A DNA stretch of 39,459 nucleotides from Richelia sp. SL_2_1 (GCA_012033205.1 JAAUSO010000054.1:1-39459); one strand, 5' to 3'; positions 24,854-34,589 are shown, numbered from the stretch's first letter. Translations and numbers: made by a program. The notes: a model not told the origin generated them from the letters alone.

Positions 24854-25765
24854 TTATTGTAAATAAGTTCTCCGGTAATTAACACTAGCCCATTTCTTCG
24901 CTTGCTTGATAGTCCACATGGGTTCGGGTGGTAATAATGGTACATCTTTTAACTGAGCAAGAAAAGTATAATCCCCCGTAACTTGAGCAATTACTTTAGC
25001 TATGGTTTTGCAGCAACAATACGGATATTTAACAGCTTGCTTCTCACTAAAGCGAATCACCAGTAAATTATTATTAGTAAAAAATTGATTTCTAATATTA
25101 TCTTTGCCTTGATCAATACAATGATGTGGTGCTTTAGTATTACCTACATAAGGTTCATCGATTTCAATATCGAGACTCAAACCGCTTGTATGCACTATTA
25201 CGAAATCTGCTGAGTAAGGATGAGGAAATTTAGGGTTGTGGAATGCTATTCCCTGAACGATATTCGGAAAGAAGCGCTTAGTAATTTGATAAAAAGCTTT
25301 CTCAGAAACACCTGTGGGAGCATCACTTTGCCTATATGGTTGTAATACTTTCCCTTGCAGCCAGCGGTGTAGTTCTTCTTCACGTTGCGGTAGACGCATT
25401 GGGGCAATATTATCTTTTTTAGTCTTTATTTGAATCGGATTGGAAATATTTCTCTTGCTTTTTTTGTTAGAGAAGTTTGAGATAAAAATCTTACTACCTA
25501 AGCTGATTGAAAGCCAGAGAATAACAATTAGCCAAAGCGGATATAAACCAAAAATATGCAAATAAATTGAAATAATTAAAGTTATACAAATGGGTATATA
25601 AAATATTTTATTGAGGGAATAATCTTTCTCAATTCCCTCATTGGATAAATTTATTCTCTTTTTATCGATTTGATGAGAATCTTGTTGAAATTTGGGTGTA
25701 GGATTTTCTGCCATAAATTCAAGTATTAAAGATGGATAAAAGGTGGCAGGATAAGATTTATTCAC
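24854..25765 (-). CDS. Membrane-anchored protein with PD-(D/E)XK-like nuclease features
   Basis: 303 residues from a GTG overlapping the upstream stop by eight bases; an internal ATG (residue 18, MAENPTPKF) is an alternative. Two membrane segments lie at about 53-73 and 76-96. The soluble C-terminal domain (about 127-303) contains PYSADFVIVHTSGLSLDIEIDEPY in two parts, with D187 and E201-x-D203 placed as in PD-(D/E)XK nucleases, and IRNQFFTNNNLLVIRFSE, a typical DUF559/Vsr-like closing strand. The lysine of the motif is not evident. A nuclease-fold protein at the inner membrane in a T4SS operon is unusual. Confidence 0.55.
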   Translation of the reverse strand: MNKSYPATFYPSLILEFMAENPTPKFQQDSHQIDKKRINLSNEGIEKDYSLNKIFYIPICITLIISIYLHIFGLYPLWLIVILWLSISLGSKIFISNFSNKKSKRNISNPIQIKTKKDNIAPMRLPQREEELHRWLQGKVLQPYRQSDAPTGVSEKAFYQITKRFFPNIVQGIAFHNPKFPHPYSADFVIVHTSGLSLDIEIDEPYVGNTKAPHHCIDQGKDNIRNQFFTNNNLLVIRFSEKQAVKYPYCCCKTIAKVIAQVTGDYTFLAQLKDVPLLPPEPMWTIKQAKKWASVNYRRTYLQ

Positions 25766-26516
25766 TTCCTTGTAAATTTTTATTATTTAATGTAGGTTTT
25801 GGCAAAGGTCTTTTTAAACTATCTTCAATTCCTAATAATCCTAATTCAGTCAATAAAGGTAAACTCACTTGTGTATTTTGAGCAACTTCAACCAAAGATT
25901 TATCAGAAGTATTTCGAGCCAATGCAATAAATTCTCTAACCTTAGTAACAACAGGGTCAGATGGTGGAGTATAACCCTTACGAATAGCACAAACCAAACC
26001 ACGTTCAATATCGTTAATCGTCGCTCTCCTGAATGTTCCAACTTGCAAAGTAGGTTCTCTACCATCAGGTAATGGAGTTTGATTAGATAGGCTTAATCCA
26101 CTGTAAGCAGGTGAGCTATTACTATGAAGTAGGTTAAAAGTGTACAGATGTGCTTTGCCATCAGTAGTTTTAGTCTTAACGAATAAATTTGTAATATTCG
26201 TTGTCGTTAAATTAGGAAATTTCAGTGGCTGTATTTTACGTAAGAATATAGTTGTGGCTTGACCATTATCTAAAGGTGTATCGGTAGCATAAGTAAAGTG
26301 AGTCGGGTCTGCTAGAAAAATTTGAGTAATGCGTTCATTTACTTCAGAAAAATCAACAGCAGTCGCTCGACCAGACCAAACTTTTATATCAATGGCTTTT
26401 GAGTTCAAACCTCTAGCTTCGCTGATATTCACTGTTAATATCGCTGATTCGGCATGAGACGGAGCTGTTAAGAATATAGTAGATATCGCAAAAGCTACTA
26501 TTGGTAATTGTTTCAT
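25758..26516 (-). CDS. VirB9/TrbG-like periplasmic T4SS component
   Basis: 252 residues. Signal peptide about 1-22 (IVAFAISTIFLTAPSHA). The following domain, KVWSGRATAVDFSEVNERIT, then TTIFLRKI and TNITNLFVKTKTTDGKAHLY, resembles the N-terminal beta domain of VirB9/TraK proteins that bind VirB10 in the outer-membrane core complex. The usual C-terminal VirB9 domain is not obvious; a helical tail takes its place. It comes after virB10 in the operon, an order different from the common 8-9-10. Confidence 0.55.
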   Translation of the reverse strand: MKQLPIVAFAISTIFLTAPSHAESAILTVNISEARGLNSKAIDIKVWSGRATAVDFSEVNERITQIFLADPTHFTYATDTPLDNGQATTIFLRKIQPLKFPNLTTTNITNLFVKTKTTDGKAHLYTFNLLHSNSSPAYSGLSLSNQTPLPDGREPTLQVGTFRRATINDIERGLVCAIRKGYTPPSDPVVTKVREFIALARNTSDKSLVEVAQNTQVSLPLLTELGLLGIEDSLKRPLPKPTLNNKNLQGSE

Positions 26517-26530
26517 GTTCGTAAATTAGG

Positions 26531-26570
26531 AGTGGGGGAGTGGGGGAGTGGGAGAGCGGGAGAGGGGGGA
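26531..26570. repeat. G-rich short tandem repeat, left arm
   Basis: Repeated 'gtgggggagt' units. The complement of this tract recurs at 26771-26814, so the two could pair as a long hairpin across 200 bases between the VirB10- and VirB9-like genes. Confidence 0.7.
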
Positions 26571-26769
26571 TGTCGGAATAAGTTATAGTTTCTTCTTACA
26601 AATACTTTTCTTAGATATAGTTAGTCCTTTGGTGATATCAAAAAGAATCACTATTGTTGGACGAGATATGAACACAACATACGATTCTATTCTTGATATC
26701 AACCGTACACACTGCGGAATAAATCTTCAATAAGCAAGATTGTTACGAATAAAAGTGATTATTTCTCTA

Positions 26770-28446
26770 TCACTCTCCCCCACTCCCCCACTCCCCCGCT
26801 CTCCCGCTCTCCCCTCCAATCTCAAAGAAGTTATTAAAAACAACCGAAACCCTTGTCCCCACAGGTACAATCGCAACATCGGGACGATTCACAATTTCGC
26901 TATCCGCTTTATTCGCACGTTGACTTAATCGTTGTGACATAGGTTTGAAAAATCCTTCAACTGCTGCGGCTAAGACATTTGGTTTGTTAGCTTTCGTGTT
27001 AAATGTCTGACTACTAAAACCATCATTAGAAATCACCATCGAAGATTGGCTTTGATTTTGATTGAATACTTCCCCAGCGCGACCTGCTGCACCCAATAAT
27101 CCGATTAAAATATCTTGTTGAGCAATAGCTTTACCTTTATCCGATATAGATTTTGCAGTTAAAGGTTTATTGTTTTGTCCTCGAATTAAAATTGTATTTT
27201 TAGGTATTGCTTGTTGTTGAATCCTACCAGCAGAATCCTTATAAACGACTGCAACAACGGTTTGCTTAACAAGCTTATTAATCTTGGAAACTGATTTTAT
27301 TTCTGTAATCAAAATCGTTCCTTTTGACAATGCGATACGTTTATCTATAGATAAAACGTCTTCTTGTAGTTCCACTGCAAAGCGTTCCTGGTTTTCATCT
27401 TCTGGATTCCAAATGATTGGTACTAAAACAGATGCTTCTGCGCTTGTTCCTATTTGTACTTGAATTGGAGAATTAGTAGCAGTAATAGTTTCTTGGGAAG
27501 ATAGGGCAGGAGTTCGATTTAAAATACCCAATTCTCCTGGTGTTGGAATTTCGCCCTGGTTTCTATTTAACTTATTACTTGGAATTGTTGAAAGAGCAGA
27601 AACTTTATCTTGTTCCTTATTAGAAGCATTTGTAAAGATAACTGAAGATGAATCATTCTCCGAATTATCAGGCGTATTTTTAATTTCTGAGATTTCAGAT
27701 TCATTTGGTAATGACTGTGCTTGTTCAAATGTTTTACTATCTTGTGTCCAATTGTTGTTACTTAGTGATGTTGTTTGTTGTCCCGAAGTTGCAAGTTGAT
27801 TCCAACGCTCGAAGGGGTCTATTTTTTCAACGGTTTTTAGAACCCGATGAGAGGAAGTTTTAACAACTGTATTCTTTGGTTGAATCTTGTTTGGCACTCT
27901 TTCTCGAATAATTTTCGGTGGTGATTGTACTGTTTCTCGAATAATTCTCGGTGGTGATGGAACTTTTTCTCGGATGATTTTGGGTTTACTTGGTTTCGGT
28001 GTGCGAACTGTTCTCACAGATTTATTTGGCTTTGGTGGAGGTGGTGTTACTGGTGGAGATTCTTCAATATCCCGACTTGCTTGGTTGCGTAGCGCTAATT
28101 CAGCTTTAAGACGTGCAGCTTCATCACTTTCTTTATAAGCTAAAACTGTTGGTGTTGATTCTAGTACAGGAGCTTTGACAACTGGTTTCGGAGCAAAGAA
28201 AATTGACCAAATCATCCAACCAGAAACCATTACACTACCGACTAACAAAGATGCGATCGCAAACCTAATTAAAGGATTTTCGCTTCCTGATTGTGCTTCT
28301 GCTTGTTCGTTATCTCGTTTAATTAAAAATTCTTGGTCAATTAAAGCTACTTGTTCGGGTTGATATCCTGATATTTCTAATTCTTCTTCGGGAGTTAATT
28401 CATCAACGACTGATTCCAAATTATAGTTTTCTTGATTATTGTTCAT
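26770..28446 (-). CDS. virB10: VirB10/TrbI-like T4SS core protein
   Basis: 558 residues. Short cytoplasmic N-terminus, one membrane segment (about 60-84), a proline-rich periplasmic region (about 95-195) with three repeats of the form P-x-IIRE-x-V, and a C-terminal beta-barrel domain (about 345-540) including VPVGTRVSVVFNNFFEI. VirB10 spans both membranes and senses ATP use by VirD4 and VirB4. The last residues (GRAGEWGSGGE) come from a short tandem repeat (26771-26814). Confidence 0.8.
   Translation of the reverse strand: MNNNQENYNLESVVDELTPEEELEISGYQPEQVALIDQEFLIKRDNEQAEAQSGSENPLIRFAIASLLVGSVMVSGWMIWSIFFAPKPVVKAPVLESTPTVLAYKESDEAARLKAELALRNQASRDIEESPPVTPPPPKPNKSVRTVRTPKPSKPKIIREKVPSPPRIIRETVQSPPKIIRERVPNKIQPKNTVVKTSSHRVLKTVEKIDPFERWNQLATSGQQTTSLSNNNWTQDSKTFEQAQSLPNESEISEIKNTPDNSENDSSSVIFTNASNKEQDKVSALSTIPSNKLNRNQGEIPTPGELGILNRTPALSSQETITATNSPIQVQIGTSAEASVLVPIIWNPEDENQERFAVELQEDVLSIDKRIALSKGTILITEIKSVSKINKLVKQTVVAVVYKDSAGRIQQQAIPKNTILIRGQNNKPLTAKSISDKGKAIAQQDILIGLLGAAGRAGEVFNQNQSQSSMVISNDGFSSQTFNTKANKPNVLAAAVEGFFKPMSQRLSQRANKADSEIVNRPDVAIVPVGTRVSVVFNNFFEIGGESGRAGEWGSGGE
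26771..26814. repeat. C-rich short tandem repeat, right arm
   Basis: 'ctcccccact' and 'cgctctccc' units, inverted relative to 26531-26570. It encodes the C-terminal tail and stop of the VirB10-like protein. Confidence 0.7.
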
Positions 28447-28474
28447 ATAAAATACTATTTATGAGTTTCATAAC

Positions 28475-29230
28475 TTACTCCCTCCCTTTCTCACTCTGCC
28501 TTTCTTCGGTAAACTCAGAAATTTTAGTTATTTCCAATCCCGCACTTCTAATTTCATATAATTGCTGTTCTAATGCCGAATTTTCATTTAATTGTGGTGA
28601 GGGAATATCTACAGCTTGCAATCTAAAAGTGCGATTAAAATTAATCTCCTCATCTGTACCACCGGACAAGTTTACTAATACTCTTGTTGCCACCATATCA
28701 ACTTCCCATTCGCCCAGTTTTACTTGTCTGGGAGCAGATAAATAGGAAATAATTATTTTAGAACGAACTTGACCGCCGAATACGCGAGTAGGTGTAATTT
28801 TTGCAAGTTCTTTTAGCACAGCATTACGAAATCCTTTTTTACCTGATTGAATTAGAAATGAAGCAATATAAGCGTTTGTAGTAACACGTTTACTTTTACC
28901 TATATCTCTTCCTTTATCCAACTCTTTGGTTCCAGGAATAACACCATCCCAATTAAAAGTTAAATTAGCCCATTGTCTTACAGTATTTTTTATGACTTCT
29001 GGATGACGATACAAATAATGCTGTTCCGAAATAACTAGAGCGCGACCGTTAACTAATTGCACAAATGTTGTTTTTCTAGCAGCAAGTTGATTCACTTTAA
29101 AGCTTAAAAACAATAGAAATAAAAAGCTTATCAAGCTAAATGTTGTCAGCCCGATAAAACATAAGGGAAGTATGTCTTTAGAGTCTAATAATAACTTAGG
29201 TCGTCGAACTTTTACGATTGATTTCAACAT
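28475..29230 (-). CDS. VirB8/TraE-like inner-membrane T4SS protein
   Basis: 251 residues. One N-terminal membrane helix (about 21-43, LPLCFIGLTTFSLISFLFLL) and a periplasmic domain of about 200 residues. The hydrophobic and strand pattern (GRALVISEQHYLYRHPEVIK, then NFNRTFRLQAVDI near the end) and place just upstream of virB10 fit VirB8/TraE. VirB8 nucleates channel assembly. The last residues (ERQSEKGRE) look repeat-derived. Confidence 0.6.
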   Translation of the reverse strand: MLKSIVKVRRPKLLLDSKDILPLCFIGLTTFSLISFLFLLFLSFKVNQLAARKTTFVQLVNGRALVISEQHYLYRHPEVIKNTVRQWANLTFNWDGVIPGTKELDKGRDIGKSKRVTTNAYIASFLIQSGKKGFRNAVLKELAKITPTRVFGGQVRSKIIISYLSAPRQVKLGEWEVDMVATRVLVNLSGGTDEEINFNRTFRLQAVDIPSPQLNENSALEQQLYEIRSAGLEITKISEFTEERQSEKGRE

Positions 29231-29285
29231 ATTTTAAAAAAGGCAGAATAGGGTAGAAGGTAGAAAAAAAAGTTTACTTTCTGCG

Positions 29286-30367
29286 TTATTTCACAAATCC
29301 TGTTGCAACAGCAACCACGCCATCAAAAGCAGCATTCACAAGTGCTGGGACTCTACTATTAATACCCGTATAAAGTGTAATTCCACCTCCTCCAGCTATC
29401 AGTAAAGCTAATGCAGGAGCAAAGATACTAATAAATGCTAAAAATGCTAAATCAGAAACGCTTTGTGCGCCAGCAGAAACAATTACAGTTGCTGCCAAAC
29501 CAACTACAATGTTGTAGCCTAACTGCACTCCAAACAAAGATATAAAACCGCTAGCCCAAGCCCATATTGGTTTTGAACCTAAAGGCAATAAACTCAATCC
29601 CAAAGCAATTGGTGCAAATGTGGCAGTCATCATTAATGCAGCTTCTAAAATATTGACAAAAGCCCATTGAAGAGCATAGAGAAAGGTAATTAATATTAAG
29701 GAAATAGAAGCATTAAAAACAGTACCAGGATTTTGTACAAAGTCTGTCAATTCTGCAACTGCTAAACGTGCTTGTTCTAACGGTGCATTATTTTGCTTTT
29801 CAGCTTCAGTGAGAATTTCTTCTACAATTGGTCTTTTTTCTTGTAAGCAATCGGTAAGGGGTTTACCAGTCTTCCCTTGACATTCAGCATAAATTGTAGA
29901 TACTTGAGTTTTGACGTTTTGGGTTAAAGTAACGTTAGATATTGCACTTTTAAAAGTTGTATCGGCGAGTTGAATATCTAGAACGCTGACAACCTGCTGA
30001 TGACCGATATTTCTGATGATAAGTACAGTTTGGGAAAGTAAATAACCGTTACTTCCTAGAAAAGAGCAATCACCAACGGGTAGATAAAAGATGCAGCTAA
30101 TTCCGACCATAAAAATCGCTTTTCTTGATAATCAGCAGCCATTTTTATAGCAAGAAGAATAATGCTCATTGCTGCAAGCGTCGTACCTAGATTACATAAA
30201 CCTGCCCATAATGCACCCGAAGGGTTAACTACATCTCCCCATACTTTATTCCAAGATTCAACGGTTTGTTGACTCAGTTGAATACTACTTCTGACTAAAC
30301 TAATGCCAACAGCCGAATCCGAGTAATTATCAGATGGAACTTGAATTAATAAGGTAGGGAGAGACAT
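29286..30367 (-). pseudogene. virB6: VirB6/TrbL-like polytopic T4SS protein, frameshifted
   Basis: From ATG 30367: SLPTLLIQVPSDNYSDSAVG, WNKVWGDVVNPSGALWAGLC and a first membrane stretch, stopping after YPLVIALF (TAG at 30056). The natural continuation LGSNGYLLSQTVLIIRNIGH is in the -1 frame, reaching 29286 with five or more membrane helices (for example SLILITFLYALQWAFVNILE). One missing T in the 'cttttcta' run (30060-30063 on the given strand) accounts for the break; there is no canonical slippery heptamer. VirB6 is the inner-membrane channel subunit, so a true break would stop transfer. Joined length is about 365 residues. Confidence 0.7.
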
Positions 30368-30381
30368 ATGAAAATACCATT

Positions 30382-31245
30382 TTATTGATTTGGCTGACTA
30401 AAAACAGAACCTCCGGGCATCATCAACAAAGAACCTTGAGATACAGCGCGATTCCCAACTGCGATAGCCCGAAGGGCGACGCTTCGCGTATCGCACTTTG
30501 TCTTTCTCTGGTATTTACTGCATTTAGTTCTGTAGCTGCTTGAGCAGTTAAAGTTAATCCCAAAGCGTTATCTTGTCGTGACTGATTCGCTTCTTTTAAA
30601 AGTAAATCGGAAATTGTTGTATTATTCTTAAGTTGCTTGGAAATATTTTGCAATATTTGCTGGGAAGTATCAGAATTTTGAGAATCATCTGACATTTGAC
30701 TTGATTCAACCTCGGAACTAGCACTCAATTCAAGAGTATTTAGAGATTCCTGTTGAGCATTTTTAGAAAGAGTTTTACTCTGCGCTACTTCAATTGCTCC
30801 TAATCTTTCACTTTGATTGGCTAAATCTTGGCGAATTGCATAAGAATTAGGAATGTTATTCTCCAACTTGTTAGACGTAATACCATCGGATGGAAGCGAA
30901 CCTTTCATGATTTCGCTTACGACTTGACCCAAATCGGGGACATCAACCGAACCAATTGAATTTTTAACGAGCTGCTTAATATTACCGAAAAAATCCCCGC
31001 GAACAAAGGAACGTACATCATTAATAAATCCTTGAATTTCATCTGATGAGTTTTTGTTGAATGTTGAATTAGTCGTTTGGGCAACTCTTCGATTTTCTGT
31101 TATATCTGAGGTTGCTGCAAATGATGAATTAATTGCAAGTACATTCAAACTCGCAACTGTTATTCCAAGTATTGAAATACTTCTAACAAGAAGGTAGAAG
31201 TGAGAAGGTGTTTTTAGTAAGGAATTGGTTCTTTTTCTTGTACAT
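30382..31245 (-). pseudogene. VirB5/TrbJ-like exported T4SS protein, damaged at both ends
   Basis: The core frame (31190 to 30497) has a signal peptide (ISILGITVASLNVLAINSSFAA), then a periplasmic helical protein with FINDVRSFVRGDFFGNIKQL and a heptad-rich C-terminal half, like VirB5/TrbJ. It lies between virB4 and virB6 as expected. At the end, repeat copy 3 shifts the frame to a tail ending at 30423; skipping 35 bases gives QTVGNRAVSQGSLLMMPGG and a natural stop at 30382. At the start, the best ATG (31243-31245, preceded by GGGAGGAAG) is out of frame with the signal peptide across a 'gaaggtagaagtgagaagg' repeat, suggesting a second shift. Confidence 0.6.
30461..30496 (-). repeat. 35-38 bp cloverleaf-like mobile repeat, copy 3
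   Basis: Identical over 35 bases to the copies at 13549 and 22911 and in the same orientation relative to the host gene. One end arm is incomplete (TGCGATA becomes CTGCGATA). Confidence 0.85.
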
Positions 31246-31284
31246 AAAGTTTCGTGCTTCCTCCCTTCTTTACTCCAACATACT

Positions 31285-34158
31285 CTACGTATACGTAGGC
31301 GTTTCCTTGTCTTGAGTTTTATCTTCCTTTGATACATTTTCAGTTTCTCCATTGATATGCAATAAATTTCTATTTTGTTTGACAGCTGCAACATAAACCT
31401 TGGTAAATTTAGCTAAACCTTGTAATTGTCCTTTGATGCTATTAGGGTATTGGGATAAAATTGCTCGACGTGTACTGCGTTCATCTTGATTCGTCGCTAT
31501 TGCAGCTAAAGCCATTTCTCCTGGATAAAATCTGGTTTGCCAAAAACGTCCTCCTTTCTCAATTAACCAGCAGGAATATAAATCAGAACGACGGGGAAAG
31601 AAGGATTCGGAAGCATTGCTCGCAATTATTTCAACCGGATATGACAGATATTTCTCAAATGAGGCAACAGCATTTGAAGTAATACAACCAGTAATTCTGT
31701 AACTGATATTCTGCATAATCATCGCTGCTGCTGATGACTGACAGATTGTATCTGGGTCTTGACTAGATAAAACTATACTCAATCCATCTTTCCTTGCGGT
31801 CGCGCAGAGTTCACCCACCATTGCGCTGAAGCCATCTTTGCGGAACAATACAGAAAGCTCGTCACCGATAAAAAGACTTTTGAGATGAGAAAGCGCTACC
31901 CTCAAACACGCAGCTTTTGCTGCTACAGCCATTGTGTATGAATCTTGGTCGTTACTCAAGCCTGTTAGAGCATAGAATTTGACCATCGGTTCTGGAGAAA
32001 AACTGCTCGGTTTACCTATAGCTGTTCCTAAAGGACTTACCAGTAATGCAGTAATCTGGCTGGTGATTTGATTGATTGCTTGATGGTCAATGGCTTCTGG
32101 TTTTTGAATATTTAGTCGCGCAATGGTAACTATTCGGGAAAAATCTTTTAATGTTGGTATATCTTGCCATTCGGGTGATTTCCAACCTTTAGAAAATGCC
32201 AAATTGTAACGCTCGATGATATCGGGGTCACTTAGGAATACATCGAGTGCTTGGATCAAAATTGCATCTACTCGTTGAGCTAAGTGGGGAGCATCTAAAC
32301 GTCCCATAACTATCACACTCAAAGCATTACGTATAAACGAACGCCACGATTTCATCCGCGAAGCCCGTTCTTCTGGATCAAAGTCTCGTAAATCTGGAGG
32401 TTCCATTAAGTTATTAGAAGCGCGGGATAAATCGAAATATGCACCCGAATCTCCTAATAGTGCGATCGCCACTTTAAAAGAACTTTCTCCATCGGCTGCG
32501 GGTATGTCCATTCCAACCACAGGTATTCCTTGGGATAGAGCATCGAGCATAAATCGCCATAGCAATACTGATTTACCAGAACCAGTTTTACCTGTAATTA
32601 ATGCGTGTTGAGTATGAGTAAATAAGTCTACGCAAACGGGTTTACCACCTCTATTGGTTAGAAATTCCACACCTTGGCTATCAAGTTCTTTAGGAAGAGT
32701 AAGAGGTAGAACACCTGCGATGGTTTCACTTTCCAATACCAGCCTGCGTTCGCTAAGAATGGAACTCGAATGTAAAATTCTTCGCCAGGTTATAGGTAAA
32801 GTTTCTAGCCAAATTTGGGACGCAATATTTCTTTCTCTAACTACTTTGGCTGTACCAAAACTGTTACATAGCAAATCACAAGCTAAATCCAGGCTTTCCG
32901 CATTCTCGCGGTAAACTAAAAATACTACCGCACAGTTGAGAGGAACAGCACCTTTATATAATTTTTTCTGTGCATCAAAACTTTCTTCCTGCTTGATTTC
33001 AGCACCTACATCTCTACCAGTTCCTTTAAATAATGCTCGTTCTCTAGCAGCTTTGGTTTGCTTGGCTTGACGGTGTAAATTATCTTCGGTTAGGTAACGA
33101 TTAGCTCCTGAAATTTCTACCCAAGCTTCGGTATCGCGGACGTGATTTTCACTCAGAACTTTCCACATCCATGCAATTTGTTCTTTTGCATTTACCCATG
33201 CGATTACAGTATCTACCATTGTTAAGACACCGCATACTTTGTCCTTCACATAAACGCGGTTTGTACATTGACGATGTTCCGGACATGAACTTCTACCTTT
33301 TTCTCCAGAAATCAAGATAGTTGTGGAGTGTTTAACAGAATTTTGAATTTCCGTTAATTTTATCCCGTTATCTTTATCCTCTGCAACAACTAGAAGCTGA
33401 GGTATCGGTGGTGGTTGATATCTATTGAATCTGCTCCATAGCCAAGACCATAATTGTGTATCGTCAAGTGGTGTAATTTCCAATCCCGCTTTTGTATTAA
33501 ACAGCATTTCCCATTGAATAAATCCTTGGGTATATGCTTTCATTAATAAGACATTGAGAAGCTGCTCTTGCCTTTGGGATATTCGTCCAGTAACGTTATC
33601 TAATAAAAAACGTCCGGCTTTACCCGTGTAATGTATTAATTTAGATAAAGGGTCAGTTTTATTTTCTCCAAATTTATCTACAGTCCAGGTACAGAATACT
33701 ATTTGCTGCCAAATTGACCTTGCTCCCTTACGAGTCAATTCTTGTACTCTTGCTTGTTCGTTGCGGATTAAGATAGCGGGTAGTTTTAAGGAACAATTTT
33801 CGGCAAGATTATTAAGATGCTCAAGTCTAGCAGAGTCATCCGAATAACGTCCTAAGAGAAAAGTACATTTTTCTCCAGGAAGGATAGATTTCATTGCTTC
33901 GGAGATGGAAGCTGATATCGATGCTATTTCTTCTGGATAAAGTTGGTTGTGAACTCCTTTAATTTGGAATGCAAAAACTACTTGAAATTGGTTTTCATCT
34001 TTGATGTCACCTTGGTTGAGTAAAAATGCTCCTACTTTGCGATTATCCCTTTCTATCCGAACCATGCAGCAGAGGTCGAGTTCGTTCTCAAAGGGTATAT
34101 ATTGTGATTTCTGATTGTTTTGGTCGATAGAATTTATCGTTTGAATATGAGCTTTCAT
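31285..34158 (-). CDS. virB4: VirB4/TraC-family T4SS ATPase
   Basis: 957 residues. The N-terminal half is the VirB4 scaffold domain; the C-terminal RecA-like domain has Walker A ITGKTGSGKS (521-530) after HTQHAL, and Walker B SLFIGDEL (761-768), followed by GLSIVLSSQDPDTICQS. VirB4 powers pilus assembly and substrate transfer at the inner membrane. Length is slightly above the usual 800-900 residues. It is the best-conserved gene of the set and has no visible damage. Confidence 0.9.
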   Translation of the reverse strand: MKAHIQTINSIDQNNQKSQYIPFENELDLCCMVRIERDNRKVGAFLLNQGDIKDENQFQVVFAFQIKGVHNQLYPEEIASISASISEAMKSILPGEKCTFLLGRYSDDSARLEHLNNLAENCSLKLPAILIRNEQARVQELTRKGARSIWQQIVFCTWTVDKFGENKTDPLSKLIHYTGKAGRFLLDNVTGRISQRQEQLLNVLLMKAYTQGFIQWEMLFNTKAGLEITPLDDTQLWSWLWSRFNRYQPPPIPQLLVVAEDKDNGIKLTEIQNSVKHSTTILISGEKGRSSCPEHRQCTNRVYVKDKVCGVLTMVDTVIAWVNAKEQIAWMWKVLSENHVRDTEAWVEISGANRYLTEDNLHRQAKQTKAARERALFKGTGRDVGAEIKQEESFDAQKKLYKGAVPLNCAVVFLVYRENAESLDLACDLLCNSFGTAKVVRERNIASQIWLETLPITWRRILHSSSILSERRLVLESETIAGVLPLTLPKELDSQGVEFLTNRGGKPVCVDLFTHTQHALITGKTGSGKSVLLWRFMLDALSQGIPVVGMDIPAADGESSFKVAIALLGDSGAYFDLSRASNNLMEPPDLRDFDPEERASRMKSWRSFIRNALSVIVMGRLDAPHLAQRVDAILIQALDVFLSDPDIIERYNLAFSKGWKSPEWQDIPTLKDFSRIVTIARLNIQKPEAIDHQAINQITSQITALLVSPLGTAIGKPSSFSPEPMVKFYALTGLSNDQDSYTMAVAAKAACLRVALSHLKSLFIGDELSVLFRKDGFSAMVGELCATARKDGLSIVLSSQDPDTICQSSAAAMIMQNISYRITGCITSNAVASFEKYLSYPVEIIASNASESFFPRRSDLYSCWLIEKGGRFWQTRFYPGEMALAAIATNQDERSTRRAILSQYPNSIKGQLQGLAKFTKVYVAAVKQNRNLLHINGETENVSKEDKTQDKETPTYT

Positions 34159-34205
34159 TGTAATAAGGCATTTCCCATAAACAAATAATTGTCACCACTA
34201 ATTAT

Positions 34206-34565
34206 CTAAAAATAACTTTCCTTCCCCCTGCTCCCTGCCTTCTTAAGTTGCTTTCTGATATTCCGAGAAAGTAAAGGAGATACATACATTGCACCACCGA
34301 TAATCCAGTTACTACCTTTGGGTTTCCGAAAACGATTAATATATTTATCGGGGTCTTTTCCCGTCACGAACCACCAACTCAGAATTAACCAAAAACTGAT
34401 AACTGCGACCTTGGGTATTCCCCAACTGAGCAATCCATCGAAGATAAAGTAGGAGACGGTGATAATCGCGAACCAAGGTAAAATTTGATTGGCTGGAATT
34501 GGACCAAATCCCGCTTGTTTTCCTAATATTTTATTTACTTTAATCGGTTCTCTTTCCCAATCCAT
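34206..34565 (-). CDS. VirB3/TraL-like small membrane protein
   Basis: 119 residues. Two membrane segments (about 29-45 and 50-68) flanked by a basic C-terminal part with FVTGKDPDKYINRFRKPKG. Size, topology and position directly ahead of virB4 match VirB3. The very end (KKAGSRGKESYF) is encoded by a repeat tract. VirB3 helps pilin assembly with VirB4. Confidence 0.65.
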   Translation of the reverse strand: MDWEREPIKVNKILGKQAGFGPIPANQILPWFAIITVSYFIFDGLLSWGIPKVAVISFWLILSWWFVTGKDPDKYINRFRKPKGSNWIIGGAMYVSPLLSRNIRKQLKKAGSRGKESYF

Positions 34566-34589
34566 TCAACTATCTTTTTAATTACTAAT

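Noticed and set aside
26763-26776. TTCTCTATCACTC as a further copy of the operator
   Set aside because: Only one arm, located at the end of the VirB10-like gene within a repeat tract rather than at a promoter.
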